A stretch of 14,827 nucleotides of DNA from contig RFHL01000609.1 of assembly GCA_003696875.1 (NCBI GenBank), positions 1-14,827 of the forward strand, read 5' to 3'. Source of the stretch: Bacteroidota bacterium (lineage in GTDB: Bacteria; Bacteroidota; Bacteroidia; J057). How positions within the stretch are numbered: the stretch's first letter is position 1; each line of letters starts with the position of its first letter. The notes under the pieces are model-generated. The model did not search any database and was not told the origin of the DNA. It saw only the letters and a program-made list of their open reading frames with translations. Shown piece by piece: positions 7,790-14,827 of the stretch. A program made the translations under genes and the position numbers.

Positions 7790-7795
7790 CGCTTT

Positions 7796-10141
7796 ATGAA
7801 CCCCGTCTGGCAAGCGATAGCTACCTTCATCATAAGAAAGCGTCTCCCCATTCTGATTGTGCTGGGGATCCTTACAGCTTTCATGTGGACGCAGCGGGGT
7901 ACCGAGCTTACACAGGCCATCGCAGACGTCATTCTGACCAATGACCCCGACAAGATCGTCTACGACGACTTTAAGCAGATTTTCGGGGATGACGGAAATG
8001 TCATCGTAGCCAGCCTGGAAGGAGATTTCTTCAAATATCCCCTTTTTTCTCAGCTAGATTCTCTTACCCGCCACCTCGACACCCTTGATGGGGTCATGGG
8101 GGTATTTGGCATTACACGTCTGTATGATGTGGTACGGGATGACTCCATGGAGCAGTTTCAACTGGTCCCCATGTTGCAGCAGCCACCCCAATCCCAGGCA
8201 GATGTGGACAGCTTCATGCAGCGGCTCAGTGAGCTCCCCTTTTATCAGGGGCTGCTCATGGATGATTCCATGCATACCACCCTGTTGGCCATTTCGCTGG
8301 ACCCCAAGCAGCTGGACACAGACCAGAAGATTCCACTCCTGCACCGGGTCAAGGATCCGGTGGATCGCTTTGCCAAAGATAATGACCTGACTGCCCGCTT
8401 TGCCGGGCTGCCGGTTCTCCGGGTCAACATGCATGAGACCGTAAAGAAGGAGCTCTATCTCTTTCTGGGCTTGGCACTGATCGTTACTGGCATTACGCTG
8501 CTATTGTTCTTCCGGTCTTTCTACACCGTTATTTTCCCCATGATCGTGGTAGGTAGCGTGATCATCTTTTCCATGGGGCTGATCGGTTTGTTTGGGTACA
8601 AAATGTCGCTGATTACGGGCATTATCCCGGCGCTGGTGACGGTGATATCCATCCCCAACAGCGTATATCTGATCACCAAATACCACATTGAGTTTCGCCG
8701 CACACGAAACAAGATGAAATCTCTGATCCTGGTGGTCGAGAAGATCGGAATCGTGACGGTGATGACCAACGCAACGACGGCGATTGGACTGGGGGTGCTG
8801 GCCTTTACGGACATCGCCCCCCTGCGGGAGTTTGGGATTGTCGCAGGTCTGAGTGTGGTAGCAGCCTTTTTCATTTCTCTACTGCTGATCCCGGTGGTTT
8901 TCAGCTTTTTGCCTCCCCCCAATGCCAATCAAACCCGTCACCTCGACCGCCGGGGACTCACCTTCCTGATCCGCTCTCTGGATCGAATTGTTCACAACCA
9001 TCGCGGGCTGGTCTATGGTCTTGCGATCCTGCTCACGGCTCTGTCACTCTGGGGCATGACCCAGATTCTGCCCGTGGCCTATATGACTGACGATGTGCCC
9101 CAGGACAGCGATGTGCTAAAAGACCTCAAATTCATTGAGGCGCGCTTCAATGGTGCGCTTCCTTTTGAGATTATGATCGACACGGGCAAGCGTCGCGGTG
9201 TCCTCAAGCGGCGTACCCTGCAGCGCATCGCGGAGCTACAGGATAGCCTGAACACATATGACGATATTTCTCGCTCTATCAGTGTCGCCGACTTTGCCAA
9301 GTTTTTCCGGCAGTCCTTCTTTGGAGGCGGGGCACAAAACTACACCCTTCCCACCCGGAATGAGTTCAACTTCATCGTTGATTATGCCCGCAATACGAAT
9401 GTCTTTGGCGAGTTATCCCTGGCTAAAACCCTGACGGACACCAACCTTCAGATCACCCGTATCTCAGCCTCGGTCAGGGATATTGGTTCCTTGAATATGG
9501 AGGCCCTCGTAGACTCGGTGCAGCGAGATATCGATCAGATCTTTGAAGATGACGACGAAGCCACCATCCATATTACCGGTACGACCCGCATTTTCATTCT
9601 GGCCAACGATGCGCTGATCGAAAACCTCCTGAAAAGCCTGTTGATTGCCTTCGCCGTTATTGCCTTCGTCATGGGATTGCTGTTCCAGTCGGTGCGCATG
9701 GTCATTATCAGTCTGATTCCCAACCTGCTGCCGCTGATCATGGTAGCCGGTATCATGGGCTGGACCGGCATCGCCCTCAAGCCCTCGACAGCCCTGGTCT
9801 TCGGGGTCGCTTTCGGGATTGCCGTAGACGACTCTATCCACTTTCTGGCCCGTTACCGGCTGGCCCGCAAGTTGGGGGATTCCGTAGGCGGAGCGGTTAC
9901 CAACTCTTTCCAGGATACTGGTGTGAGTATGATATACACCTCATTGATCCTGTTTTTTGGCTTTGTGAGTTTTACGGCCTCCGACTTTGGCGGAACGCAG
10001 GCTCTGGGCTTGCTTACTTCGCTCACCCTGGTGATCGCCATGTTCAGCAATTTGCTTTTTCTTCCCTCTCTTCTCCTTACCTTTGATAAGGATGACACGC
10101 CAGAGGCACAACCGGACGAGGCCACTCCCCTTGCCCGATAG
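7796..10141 (+). CDS. RND-superfamily (MMPL-type) exporter
   Basis: A 781-residue inner-membrane protein with the duplicated RND topology: TM1 (~16-32), a periplasmic domain (~33-215), a five-helix block (~218-372, including YLFLGLALIVTGITLLLFF and an FGIVAGLSVVAAFFISLLL helix), TM7 (~402-422), a second periplasmic domain (~423-610) and a second five-helix block (~612-764). Such proteins use proton-motive force to move lipids, hopanoids or other hydrophobic molecules to or across the envelope. The second half has the proton-relay motif GIAVDDSIHF (674-683; Asp678, Asp679). The equivalent helix of the first half reads VISIPNSVYLITKYH (283-297), with no acidic pair, so the halves are functionally asymmetric. 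The ATG at 7796 is chosen just after a promoter box. The biotin carrier gene follows after 47 bases and may be co-transcribed. The substrate is unknown. Confidence 0.9.
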   Translation: MNPVWQAIATFIIRKRLPILIVLGILTAFMWTQRGTELTQAIADVILTNDPDKIVYDDFKQIFGDDGNVIVASLEGDFFKYPLFSQLDSLTRHLDTLDGVMGVFGITRLYDVVRDDSMEQFQLVPMLQQPPQSQADVDSFMQRLSELPFYQGLLMDDSMHTTLLAISLDPKQLDTDQKIPLLHRVKDPVDRFAKDNDLTARFAGLPVLRVNMHETVKKELYLFLGLALIVTGITLLLFFRSFYTVIFPMIVVGSVIIFSMGLIGLFGYKMSLITGIIPALVTVISIPNSVYLITKYHIEFRRTRNKMKSLILVVEKIGIVTVMTNATTAIGLGVLAFTDIAPLREFGIVAGLSVVAAFFISLLLIPVVFSFLPPPNANQTRHLDRRGLTFLIRSLDRIVHNHRGLVYGLAILLTALSLWGMTQILPVAYMTDDVPQDSDVLKDLKFIEARFNGALPFEIMIDTGKRRGVLKRRTLQRIAELQDSLNTYDDISRSISVADFAKFFRQSFFGGGAQNYTLPTRNEFNFIVDYARNTNVFGELSLAKTLTDTNLQITRISASVRDIGSLNMEALVDSVQRDIDQIFEDDDEATIHITGTTRIFILANDALIENLLKSLLIAFAVIAFVMGLLFQSVRMVIISLIPNLLPLIMVAGIMGWTGIALKPSTALVFGVAFGIAVDDSIHFLARYRLARKLGDSVGGAVTNSFQDTGVSMIYTSLILFFGFVSFTASDFGGTQALGLLTSLTLVIAMFSNLLFLPSLLLTFDKDDTPEAQPDEATPLAR

Positions 10142-10188
10142 GCCTGCTCTCAAGGCCCATTCTGCCTGAATTCCTTTTTTCTCAAGCC

Positions 10189-10686
10189 ATGATTGAAGCC
10201 TTCCTGGAGGATTACTCCTTCAAAATCGAAAAGAAAAAGGGCATCCTCCACGTCAATGAGGAAAGCATTGAGCCTGATATCCATCGACTCAATGACCGCC
10301 TGTGGCACATCATCCACAACAACCGCTCCTTCATGGTCTTTGTGCAGCGGGTGGATCGCAACAACCGCACTGTGATCCTGAGCGTGAACGGCAAGCGCAC
10401 ACAAGTACGCCTGGAGTCCCGGATTGAGAAGCTCCTCAAGGCGCTGGGGATGGAAGGCACCCTGCAGAAAAAAATGAAGGAGCTACGCGCGCCCATGCCC
10501 GGGATGATCCACAGCATCAAGACCTTGGAGGGAGCCGAGGTTCAGGCCGGTGATCCTTTGCTGATTCTGGAAGCCATGAAAATGGAAAATGTCATCAAGG
10601 CTGAAGGGGACGGGGTAGTGGCGCGCATCCACGTTAAGGAAAAAGATTCGGTAGAGAAAAATGCGCTGCTGATCTCCTTTGAATAA
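10189..10686 (+). CDS. biotin/lipoyl-attachment carrier protein (BCCP-like)
   Basis: A 165-residue biotin carboxyl carrier subunit for an acyl-CoA carboxylase (acetyl- or propionyl-CoA type) in the cytoplasm. The C-terminal domain (~98-165) is a standard biotinyl fold: RAPMPGMIHSI, GDPLLILEAMKMEN with Lys131 as the biotinylation site, and GDGVVARIHVKEKDSVEKNALLISFE. The AMKM context marks biotin rather than lipoate. Residues 1-~90 form a separate charged N-terminal domain (KKKGILHVNEESIEP, RSFMVFVQRVDRNNRTVILSVNGKRTQV), as in carrier subunits of this length from Bacteroidota. No carboxylase or carboxyltransferase gene is in the window, so its partners are encoded elsewhere. It has no recognisable promoter box in the 47-base gap after the exporter, suggesting read-through transcription. 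Confidence 0.9.
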   Translation: MIEAFLEDYSFKIEKKKGILHVNEESIEPDIHRLNDRLWHIIHNNRSFMVFVQRVDRNNRTVILSVNGKRTQVRLESRIEKLLKALGMEGTLQKKMKELRAPMPGMIHSIKTLEGAEVQAGDPLLILEAMKMENVIKAEGDGVVARIHVKEKDSVEKNALLISFE

Positions 10687-10696
10687 AGGGGCTGCC

Positions 10697-12019
10697 TTAC
10701 TTCCAGTTGTGAATCCCCAGGCGGCGCGACTGCAAGGACTGTACTTTTCCGGCCGGATCCAATCGCTGCAAAACGGAGCGAAACACATCCAATTGCGGGT
10801 ACATTCGCCCGAGCATCTCGGGTTTCAGGCGCACATCCTTGGTCAGGTACACCCGCCCGCCATAGCTGGCGATGATGGCATCCAACTCTTCCAGGAATGG
10901 AAAAAGCCAGCGCGTAAGCGGAAAGTCAAGCGCCAGGGTATAGCCTGGCATGGGAAAGGACAGGTACCCCTCATCAGGAGGGCCAAACTGCTTGAGTACC
11001 GCCAAAAAGGAACCCAGACCAGCGGACCGGATGCGGTCCAGGATCAGGGGTAATACTTCTGAGCCGGCCTCCCGAGGCACCACAAATTGGTATTGGGTGA
11101 AGCCGCGGCGGCCGTAGATCCGATTCCAGTGGTGAATGAAATCCAGCGGATAGAAATAGTTTTCGTAGGTGCTGAGCTGACGGACCTCCCGCTGGCGCTG
11201 TTTGTGGTAGAAGACGGTATTGAAAAAGCCAATGGTATAGCGATTGAGAGAGAAGCCAGGCAGATGGAAAGGCACGGTCAGCGGCAGCTTGGCGGGAATC
11301 CGAAGCGGGTCGCTACCAGGCACCTGATCGGCAGGTGCATGCTCGCCCAGCATCAGAATGCTCCGGCCGCGCTGGGTACCACCGCTGAGGCAGTCGATCC
11401 AGGCGACGGAGTAGGTCGCGCGCTCATGCGCATCAAAGAGCTCAACAATCTCGCCGAGGTGGCGAGCCTTGAGGTGGCGAGTCTGAATCCAGGCACTCTC
11501 CACGCGCCGCAGGCGCAGCGTGATGGTCTCGATGAGACCAGTAAGCCCCATGCCGCCCATCGTGGCAAAAAAAACCTCCGGATGCTGGGTGCGGCTACAG
11601 TGGAGCCGCTCTCCTTGGGCCGTCAGGAGGCTAAATGCCTCCACATGCCGGCTGATGCTCCCCTCTACGTGGTGGTTTTTGCCGTGTACATCCGAGGCTA
11701 GCGCCCCGCCTAGCGACACAAATTTGGTCCCAGGGGTAACGGGAGGAAACCAGCCCCGGGGCAAAAACCACTCGATCAGGTCCGCAAAGGTCACGCCAGC
11801 TTCACAGGTGAGCAGTCCGGTGGATTCATCAAAGGCCAAAAAGCGCTTCATGCCCTCAGTCGAAAGCATAAGCGCCCCCAGAGAGGCGTCGCCGTAGCAG
11901 CGACCCATCCCGCGGGGAATCCAGGTCCCCGCCGACGCGCTGTTTAGCTCCGCTCCACGCTCCCAACCCTTTACCGGTGCGTCGATCACCGGGTAGTTGC
12001 CCCAGTTGCTTACTTTCAT
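10697..12019 (-). CDS. DprE1-like FAD-dependent oxidoreductase
   Basis: A 440-residue FAD oxidoreductase of the PCMH/ALO type, closely resembling mycobacterial DprE1, which oxidises decaprenyl-phosphoryl-ribose to the 2-keto intermediate on the way to arabinose donors. Matching elements in order: PRGMGRCYGDASLG (35-48), TPGTKFVSLGGALASDVHGKNHHVEGS (95-121, FAD site), MGGMGLTGLIE (154-164), WNRIYGRRGFTQYQFVVP (298-315), LKQFGPPDEGYLSFPMPGY (342-360), LDFPL (364-368), YLTKDVR (391-397; Lys394 matches DprE1 Lys418). At the position of DprE1 Cys387 this protein has Ala363. The start at 12019 fits the -7 box four bases upstream. No DprE2-like reductase is nearby, so the true substrate could be another polyprenyl-linked or free sugar alcohol. 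The gene ends 10 bases from the convergent biotin carrier gene. Confidence 0.85.
   Translation of the reverse strand: MKVSNWGNYPVIDAPVKGWERGAELNSASAGTWIPRGMGRCYGDASLGALMLSTEGMKRFLAFDESTGLLTCEAGVTFADLIEWFLPRGWFPPVTPGTKFVSLGGALASDVHGKNHHVEGSISRHVEAFSLLTAQGERLHCSRTQHPEVFFATMGGMGLTGLIETITLRLRRVESAWIQTRHLKARHLGEIVELFDAHERATYSVAWIDCLSGGTQRGRSILMLGEHAPADQVPGSDPLRIPAKLPLTVPFHLPGFSLNRYTIGFFNTVFYHKQRQREVRQLSTYENYFYPLDFIHHWNRIYGRRGFTQYQFVVPREAGSEVLPLILDRIRSAGLGSFLAVLKQFGPPDEGYLSFPMPGYTLALDFPLTRWLFPFLEELDAIIASYGGRVYLTKDVRLKPEMLGRMYPQLDVFRSVLQRLDPAGKVQSLQSRRLGIHNWK
11456..11481. repeat. 15-base tandem duplication inside the DprE1-like gene
   Basis: GAGGTGGCGAG occurs at 11456-11466 and again at 11471-11481, a period of exactly five codons. 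On the coding (minus) strand it gives the repeated peptide TRHLK-ARHLG (residues ~180-189) in the loop between the FAD and substrate domains. It looks like a small in-frame slippage duplication that is tolerated by the fold. Confidence 0.6.
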
Positions 12020-12023
12020 GCCC

Positions 12024-12031
12024 CAAAGATA
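12024..12031 (-). promoter_or_regulatory. -7 promoter box of the DprE1-like gene
   Basis: Read on the minus strand, TATCTTTG fits TAnnTTTG exactly and lies four bases before the ATG at 12019. No convincing -33 TTG is seen. The predicted transcript start coincides with the start codon or falls just ahead of it. Confidence 0.55.
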
Positions 12032-12050
12032 CGCACTATCCCCCTGAATG

Positions 12051-12070
12051 CCTGTCTGTCATCCGACAGG
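12051..12070. repeat. inverted repeat in the divergent intergenic region
   Basis: CCTGTC (12051-12056) is the reverse complement of GACAGG (12065-12070); an overlapping register pairs CTGTC (12056-12060) with GACAG (12065-12069) around ATCC. A T run follows at 12077-12081. It lies ~20 bases upstream of the DprE1-like promoter box, in the place expected for an operator. Terminator function is unlikely because no gene ends here. Confidence 0.4.
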
Positions 12071-12112
12071 GAGAGATTTTTCCCTTTTCGGCCCATTCGC
12101 CCCGGGGCTACC

Positions 12113-12128
12113 ATATAAGCTGTTATAT
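12113..12128. promoter_or_regulatory. 16-base palindrome, candidate operator
   Basis: ATATAA-GCTG-TTATAT is a perfect inverted repeat of 6-base arms around a 4-base centre. It overlaps the promoter-like TATATTTA at 12124-12131, so a dimeric protein bound here could control the response regulator gene, and perhaps the divergent oxidoreductase. The binding protein is unknown. Confidence 0.45.
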
Positions 12129-12131
12129 TTA
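12124..12131 (+). promoter_or_regulatory. possible -7 box for the two-component operon
   Basis: TATATTTA matches TAnnTTTG at five of six fixed bases (final G replaced by A). It would give a leader of roughly 55 bases before the ATG at 12190, unlike the near-leaderless arrangement of three other genes in the window. No -33 TTG is visible. Confidence 0.35.
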
Positions 12132-12189
12132 CCTCAGGTGGTATCTTGCCAGGAGGAGGTCCTAACCAGGCTCCCACCTTTCTTGCTCC

Positions 12190-12957
12190 ATGGAAAAGCT
12201 ACGTGTTCTGATCGTCGATGATGAAGCGCATGGCCGGGCCAACCTGAGCCATCTCCTCAAGACTTACTGCCAGGAAATCCGGGTAGTGGGAGAAGCAGCT
12301 TCTGGCGAGGAGGCGCTTCAGCTGGTGGACCAGCTGAAGCCGGAGGCCGTATTTCTCGACATCCGTATGCCTAAGATGGATGGCTTTCATTTCCTGAAGG
12401 AAGCCCAGCCCAGACGCTTCTCCGTCGTGTTTGTCACGGCCCACGACAACTATGGCATCCAGGCGGTGAAGGCCAGCGCCATGGACTACCTACTCAAACC
12501 CATCAGCATCGATGAGCTACGACAAGCAGTAGCCAAACTGCTTCAGCAGCGCCATGTTGCGTCGTCGGCCTACCAGGAATCCCTCACCGATCTGACCCAG
12601 CGACTTGCTCATCCGGAAAGCCCACCCGAGCGCATCACCCTGCCACATGGTCATGATTGGGTCATCATTGACCTCAAGGACATTATCCGGCTGGAAGCAG
12701 AGGATAATTACGCCTTTATCCACCTACAGACCCGTAAGCATCCCCTCCTGGTGCCCCGTACCCTCAAGCATATGGAAGAGCTCCTGCCCGAAGATCGCTT
12801 TGTGCGCACGCACCGCTCTCATATCATTCACCTCGCCTTTCTGAAGGCTTTTGTCAAGGAAGAGGGAGGCGTAGCACTCCTGCATGGGGGCATCCGCGTG
12901 CCGGTATCCCGCCGTCGACAGGCCGATTTTCTCAAGCGCATCCGTCAGGAACCATGA
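12190..12957 (+). CDS. LytTR-family response regulator
   Basis: A 255-residue DNA-binding response regulator. The receiver domain (~4-120) has the acidic pair Asp10/Asp11 (LIVDDEA), phospho-acceptor Asp57 (VFLDIRMPKMDG), Thr83 (FVTAHD) and Lys103 (DYLLKPIS), so all switch residues are intact. After a short linker (~121-146) comes a LytTR DNA-binding domain (~148-252) with IIRLEAEDNYAFIHL, LLVPRTLKHMEELLP, FVRTHRSHIIHL and the terminal VPVSRRRQADFLKRI. It is expected to be phosphorylated by the sensor encoded immediately downstream, whose ATG overlaps this stop (ATGA at 12954-12957). The start at 12190 gives the standard N-terminus. An AGGAGG-like stretch at 12151-12160 is too far upstream (~30 bases) to act as its ribosome binding site. 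Targets are unknown. Confidence 0.93.
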   Translation: MEKLRVLIVDDEAHGRANLSHLLKTYCQEIRVVGEAASGEEALQLVDQLKPEAVFLDIRMPKMDGFHFLKEAQPRRFSVVFVTAHDNYGIQAVKASAMDYLLKPISIDELRQAVAKLLQQRHVASSAYQESLTDLTQRLAHPESPPERITLPHGHDWVIIDLKDIIRLEAEDNYAFIHLQTRKHPLLVPRTLKHMEELLPEDRFVRTHRSHIIHLAFLKAFVKEEGGVALLHGGIRVPVSRRRQADFLKRIRQEP

Positions 12958-14827
12958 ATCCTCTCCGCCCCCTTTTCCTTATCAGCTGGCTTTTGTTTGT
13001 CCCATACCTTTGGGGGCATGAGTTTGGTATTGCGCATGTAACCAAACAGGATGGACTACCGCACTCCATTGTATTCTGGATTGAAGAAGACGCCAATGGC
13101 TTTATCTGGCTGGGCACCGATGCCGGCCTAACCCGTTATGACGGCAACCATTTTCTACCCGTCAAGTGCCAATGGGACTCGGCCGGAGCTGCTGTCACGG
13201 CCATGTATTCTGACGAGGCCGGTAATTTGTGGGCAGGATACTACCGTAAAGGCTTGCTAAGGACCCAGATCCACGATCCCCTGAAGGTATCTACCCAGCC
13301 CTTCCCCTTTGGATACCATATCCTTTCTCATGAGGGAGAGTTATATTTTCTACGCAAAAACAACATTTATCGCATCCGGGATACGACTTTTGAAGATCTC
13401 GACATCTGGGAGCAGCTGATGGACATGTGGCCGGATGGGGCCTTTTCTTCTGCCAACATTACACTCACCGCTCATCAGTCACCTAACTACCCCTATCCCC
13501 TTATTGGCTGTGAACTGGGACTTTTTGAGCTGGTAGGGGATAGCATCCGGCCCTTTGCCGGGGGGCTGCTTAACAACGTAGCTATTTTCTCCATGACCTC
13601 TGATCCCCAAGGGGGGCTTTGGCTGGGGAGCCGGGCCGAGATCCTCCAGGTAGTAGGCAGCCGTATCGTACATAGGTATCGGGAGGGCCTTCCTCCCGAC
13701 CTTCGCATTCACCAACTGGAATACGACCAGCGCGGCCACCTTTGGATATCGGTCCCGGGCTCAGGTTTATATCGGCTGGATACCTTCTGGAAGCGGTCTG
13801 TCTACATCAGCCCACAACTCGGGATCGGGGAAACGACCATCAACTTCATCAAAGAAGACCGGGCCGGCAATGTATGGATCGCTACCCATGGCGAGGGCGT
13901 GTTTATTTTATTTCCCTCCCTGTTTAAGCACTATGGCCGGATAAAGGGCCTTACCAATGGGTTTGTGACCAGCCTCGCCATGGACCCCAAGGGCCGCCTG
14001 TACATCGGCCAAAGTACGGGGGTCAGCGTTTTATCAGATGTATACGAATCGGTGCAAACGGTCCTCTCTCAATCGGAGGCTTATGTCTTTGACATGCTAC
14101 AAGTAGGGGCAGACAGTCTGCTCGTCTCCACCCATACCTTTGCCGATGCCCCCTTTTATGCCCCTGGACCAAAAGATTGGCCTGGGGTTCAGCTATGGCC
14201 ATCTTTTACCATCTATCCATTGGGATCGGCCCAGTACCTTGTTGCCTCCAATAATCAGGAGTCCATTCTGCGGCTGTTTTCTATCCAGACAAAAACCAAC
14301 CAGCCCATCCCCCTGCAGCCCCACCCTAGCATAGACCGGATCAAGACGATGGCCCGCTTCAAGGATGGAGAGTTGTGGATTGGGCGGCGGATAGGCCTGT
14401 TTCGGGCCAGAAGCCCGATACGATCCCCTTACCAGCTGCTCACTGATAGCTTCCCTTTGGAGGCCTCCATCGAAGGAGATATCTATGATCTCTATATTGA
14501 GGGGGATTCAGTCCTGTGGGTAGCCAGTGACGTAGGGCTCTACCGCTGGAACCGCAAGCTGTGGCGGCACATCAGAACGGATGGCGGCTTACCCCATATG
14601 GTATGCACCAGCCTGGCAGGAGACTCCGAAGGGCGCCTGTGGGTAGGAACCCAGAAAGGGCTGTGCCTGATTGAGGGAGATTCTCTCCGATCATTTGGAA
14701 AGCTTTTTGGTCTCCAATCAGAGGAGATTACCACCCTGCACTACGACAGTATCCGCCAATCCCTCTGGATTGGTACCAGCAATGGTTTGTTCCTCTTGGA
14801 TCCGAGGGACATAAATACCTATCCTTC
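12954..14827 (+). CDS. two-component sensor, beta-propeller region; 3'-truncated
   Basis: The frame stays open from the ATG at 12954 to the right edge, giving 624 codons with no stop. A signal peptide or N-terminal anchor (MNPLRPLFLISWLLFVPYLWG) is followed by a periplasmic beta-propeller. At least ten blade-type motifs are visible: IWLGTDAGLTRYDG (51-64), LWAG (92-95), LWLGS (222-226), LWIS (263-266), VWIAT (307-311), LYIGQ (349-353), LWIG (474-477), LWVAS (521-525), LWVGT (562-566) and LWIGT (604-608), with typical IxxDxxGxxW spacing. These are two-component-regulator propeller repeats (Reg_prop), as in Bacteroidota sensors that detect extracellular ligands. A Y_Y_Y domain, a transmembrane helix and a LytS-type histidine kinase would be expected beyond the window; that is inference. 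The 4-base ATGA overlap couples its translation to the LytTR regulator. Confidence 0.88.
   Translation, partial: MNPLRPLFLISWLLFVPYLWGHEFGIAHVTKQDGLPHSIVFWIEEDANGFIWLGTDAGLTRYDGNHFLPVKCQWDSAGAAVTAMYSDEAGNLWAGYYRKGLLRTQIHDPLKVSTQPFPFGYHILSHEGELYFLRKNNIYRIRDTTFEDLDIWEQLMDMWPDGAFSSANITLTAHQSPNYPYPLIGCELGLFELVGDSIRPFAGGLLNNVAIFSMTSDPQGGLWLGSRAEILQVVGSRIVHRYREGLPPDLRIHQLEYDQRGHLWISVPGSGLYRLDTFWKRSVYISPQLGIGETTINFIKEDRAGNVWIATHGEGVFILFPSLFKHYGRIKGLTNGFVTSLAMDPKGRLYIGQSTGVSVLSDVYESVQTVLSQSEAYVFDMLQVGADSLLVSTHTFADAPFYAPGPKDWPGVQLWPSFTIYPLGSAQYLVASNNQESILRLFSIQTKTNQPIPLQPHPSIDRIKTMARFKDGELWIGRRIGLFRARSPIRSPYQLLTDSFPLEASIEGDIYDLYIEGDSVLWVASDVGLYRWNRKLWRHIRTDGGLPHMVCTSLAGDSEGRLWVGTQKGLCLIEGDSLRSFGKLFGLQSEEITTLHYDSIRQSLWIGTSNGLFLLDPRDINTYP

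Noticed and set aside
11087..11701. A 204-codon + strand frame within the DprE1-like gene
   Set aside because: Antisense shadow of a gene with strong family matches.
12051..12081. Hairpin plus T run as a rho-independent terminator
   Set aside because: It lies between divergent genes with no transcript expected to end there; kept only as an inverted repeat.
12151..12160. AGGAGGAGGT as a ribosome binding site for the response regulator
   Set aside because: It is about 30 bases from the ATG at 12190, too far for a Shine-Dalgarno interaction, and no start codon at a suitable distance opens a frame there.
1..14827. CRISPR arrays, tRNA genes, insertion sequences or phage genes
   Set aside because: I saw no regularly spaced repeats, no cloverleaf-like segments and no transposase or integrase reading frames on either strand.

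Overview
The window looks like chromosomal DNA of a GC-rich member of the Bacteroidota. Three things point there: a Porin_10-type outer-membrane protein; a LytTR response regulator coupled to a periplasmic beta-propeller sensor; and three exact TAnnTTTG (-7) promoter boxes of the Bacteroidota type. A Saprospiria/Lewinella-like lineage is a guess from GC content and gene set, not a demonstrated assignment. I see no tRNA, rRNA, insertion sequence, CRISPR array or phage module. No stretch longer than about 240 bases lacks a gene.

Layout. Positions 1-578 hold the C-terminal end of a large SMC-like ATPase (DUF3584-like) on the + strand. After a 236-base gap come an ankyrin-repeat protein (815-2206) and a small secreted protein of unknown function (2193-2714), overlapping by 14 bases. 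A minus-strand cluster, read from right to left, encodes an M42 aminopeptidase (6876-5836), a trimeric-type purine nucleoside phosphorylase (5817-4978) and a Porin_10-like outer-membrane protein (4910-2718). From the shared intergenic region 6877-7043 the + strand carries an OmpA-like lipoprotein (7044-7745), an RND/MMPL-family exporter (7796-10141) and a biotin carrier protein (10189-10686). Converging on these is a DprE1-like FAD oxidoreductase (12019-10697, minus). Divergent from it, across 12020-12189, is a two-component pair: a LytTR response regulator (12190-12957), then a propeller sensor whose start overlaps the regulator's stop and which runs off the right edge (12954-14827).

How the genes may work together. 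M42 peptidase, PNP and porin form a plausible uptake-and-salvage operon (inference from gene order). The OmpA lipoprotein, exporter and porin are cell-envelope functions. The DprE1 homologue suggests decaprenyl-ribose-like epimerisation or related sugar-lipid chemistry, but no DprE2-type reductase is in the window. The LytTR/propeller pair is a signal-sensing unit whose target is not shown here; the divergent oxidoreductase is one candidate.

The most interesting observations are the recurrent placement of TAnnTTTG boxes 4-6 bases before start codons (predicting leaderless mRNAs), Asp at the purine-selective Asn243 position of the PNP, Ala at the benzothiazinone-target cysteine of the DprE1 homologue, and a 16-base palindrome over a promoter-like element ahead of the response regulator. 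I do not see a clear new multi-gene system; the truncated ATPase at the left edge is the place where one could be hidden.
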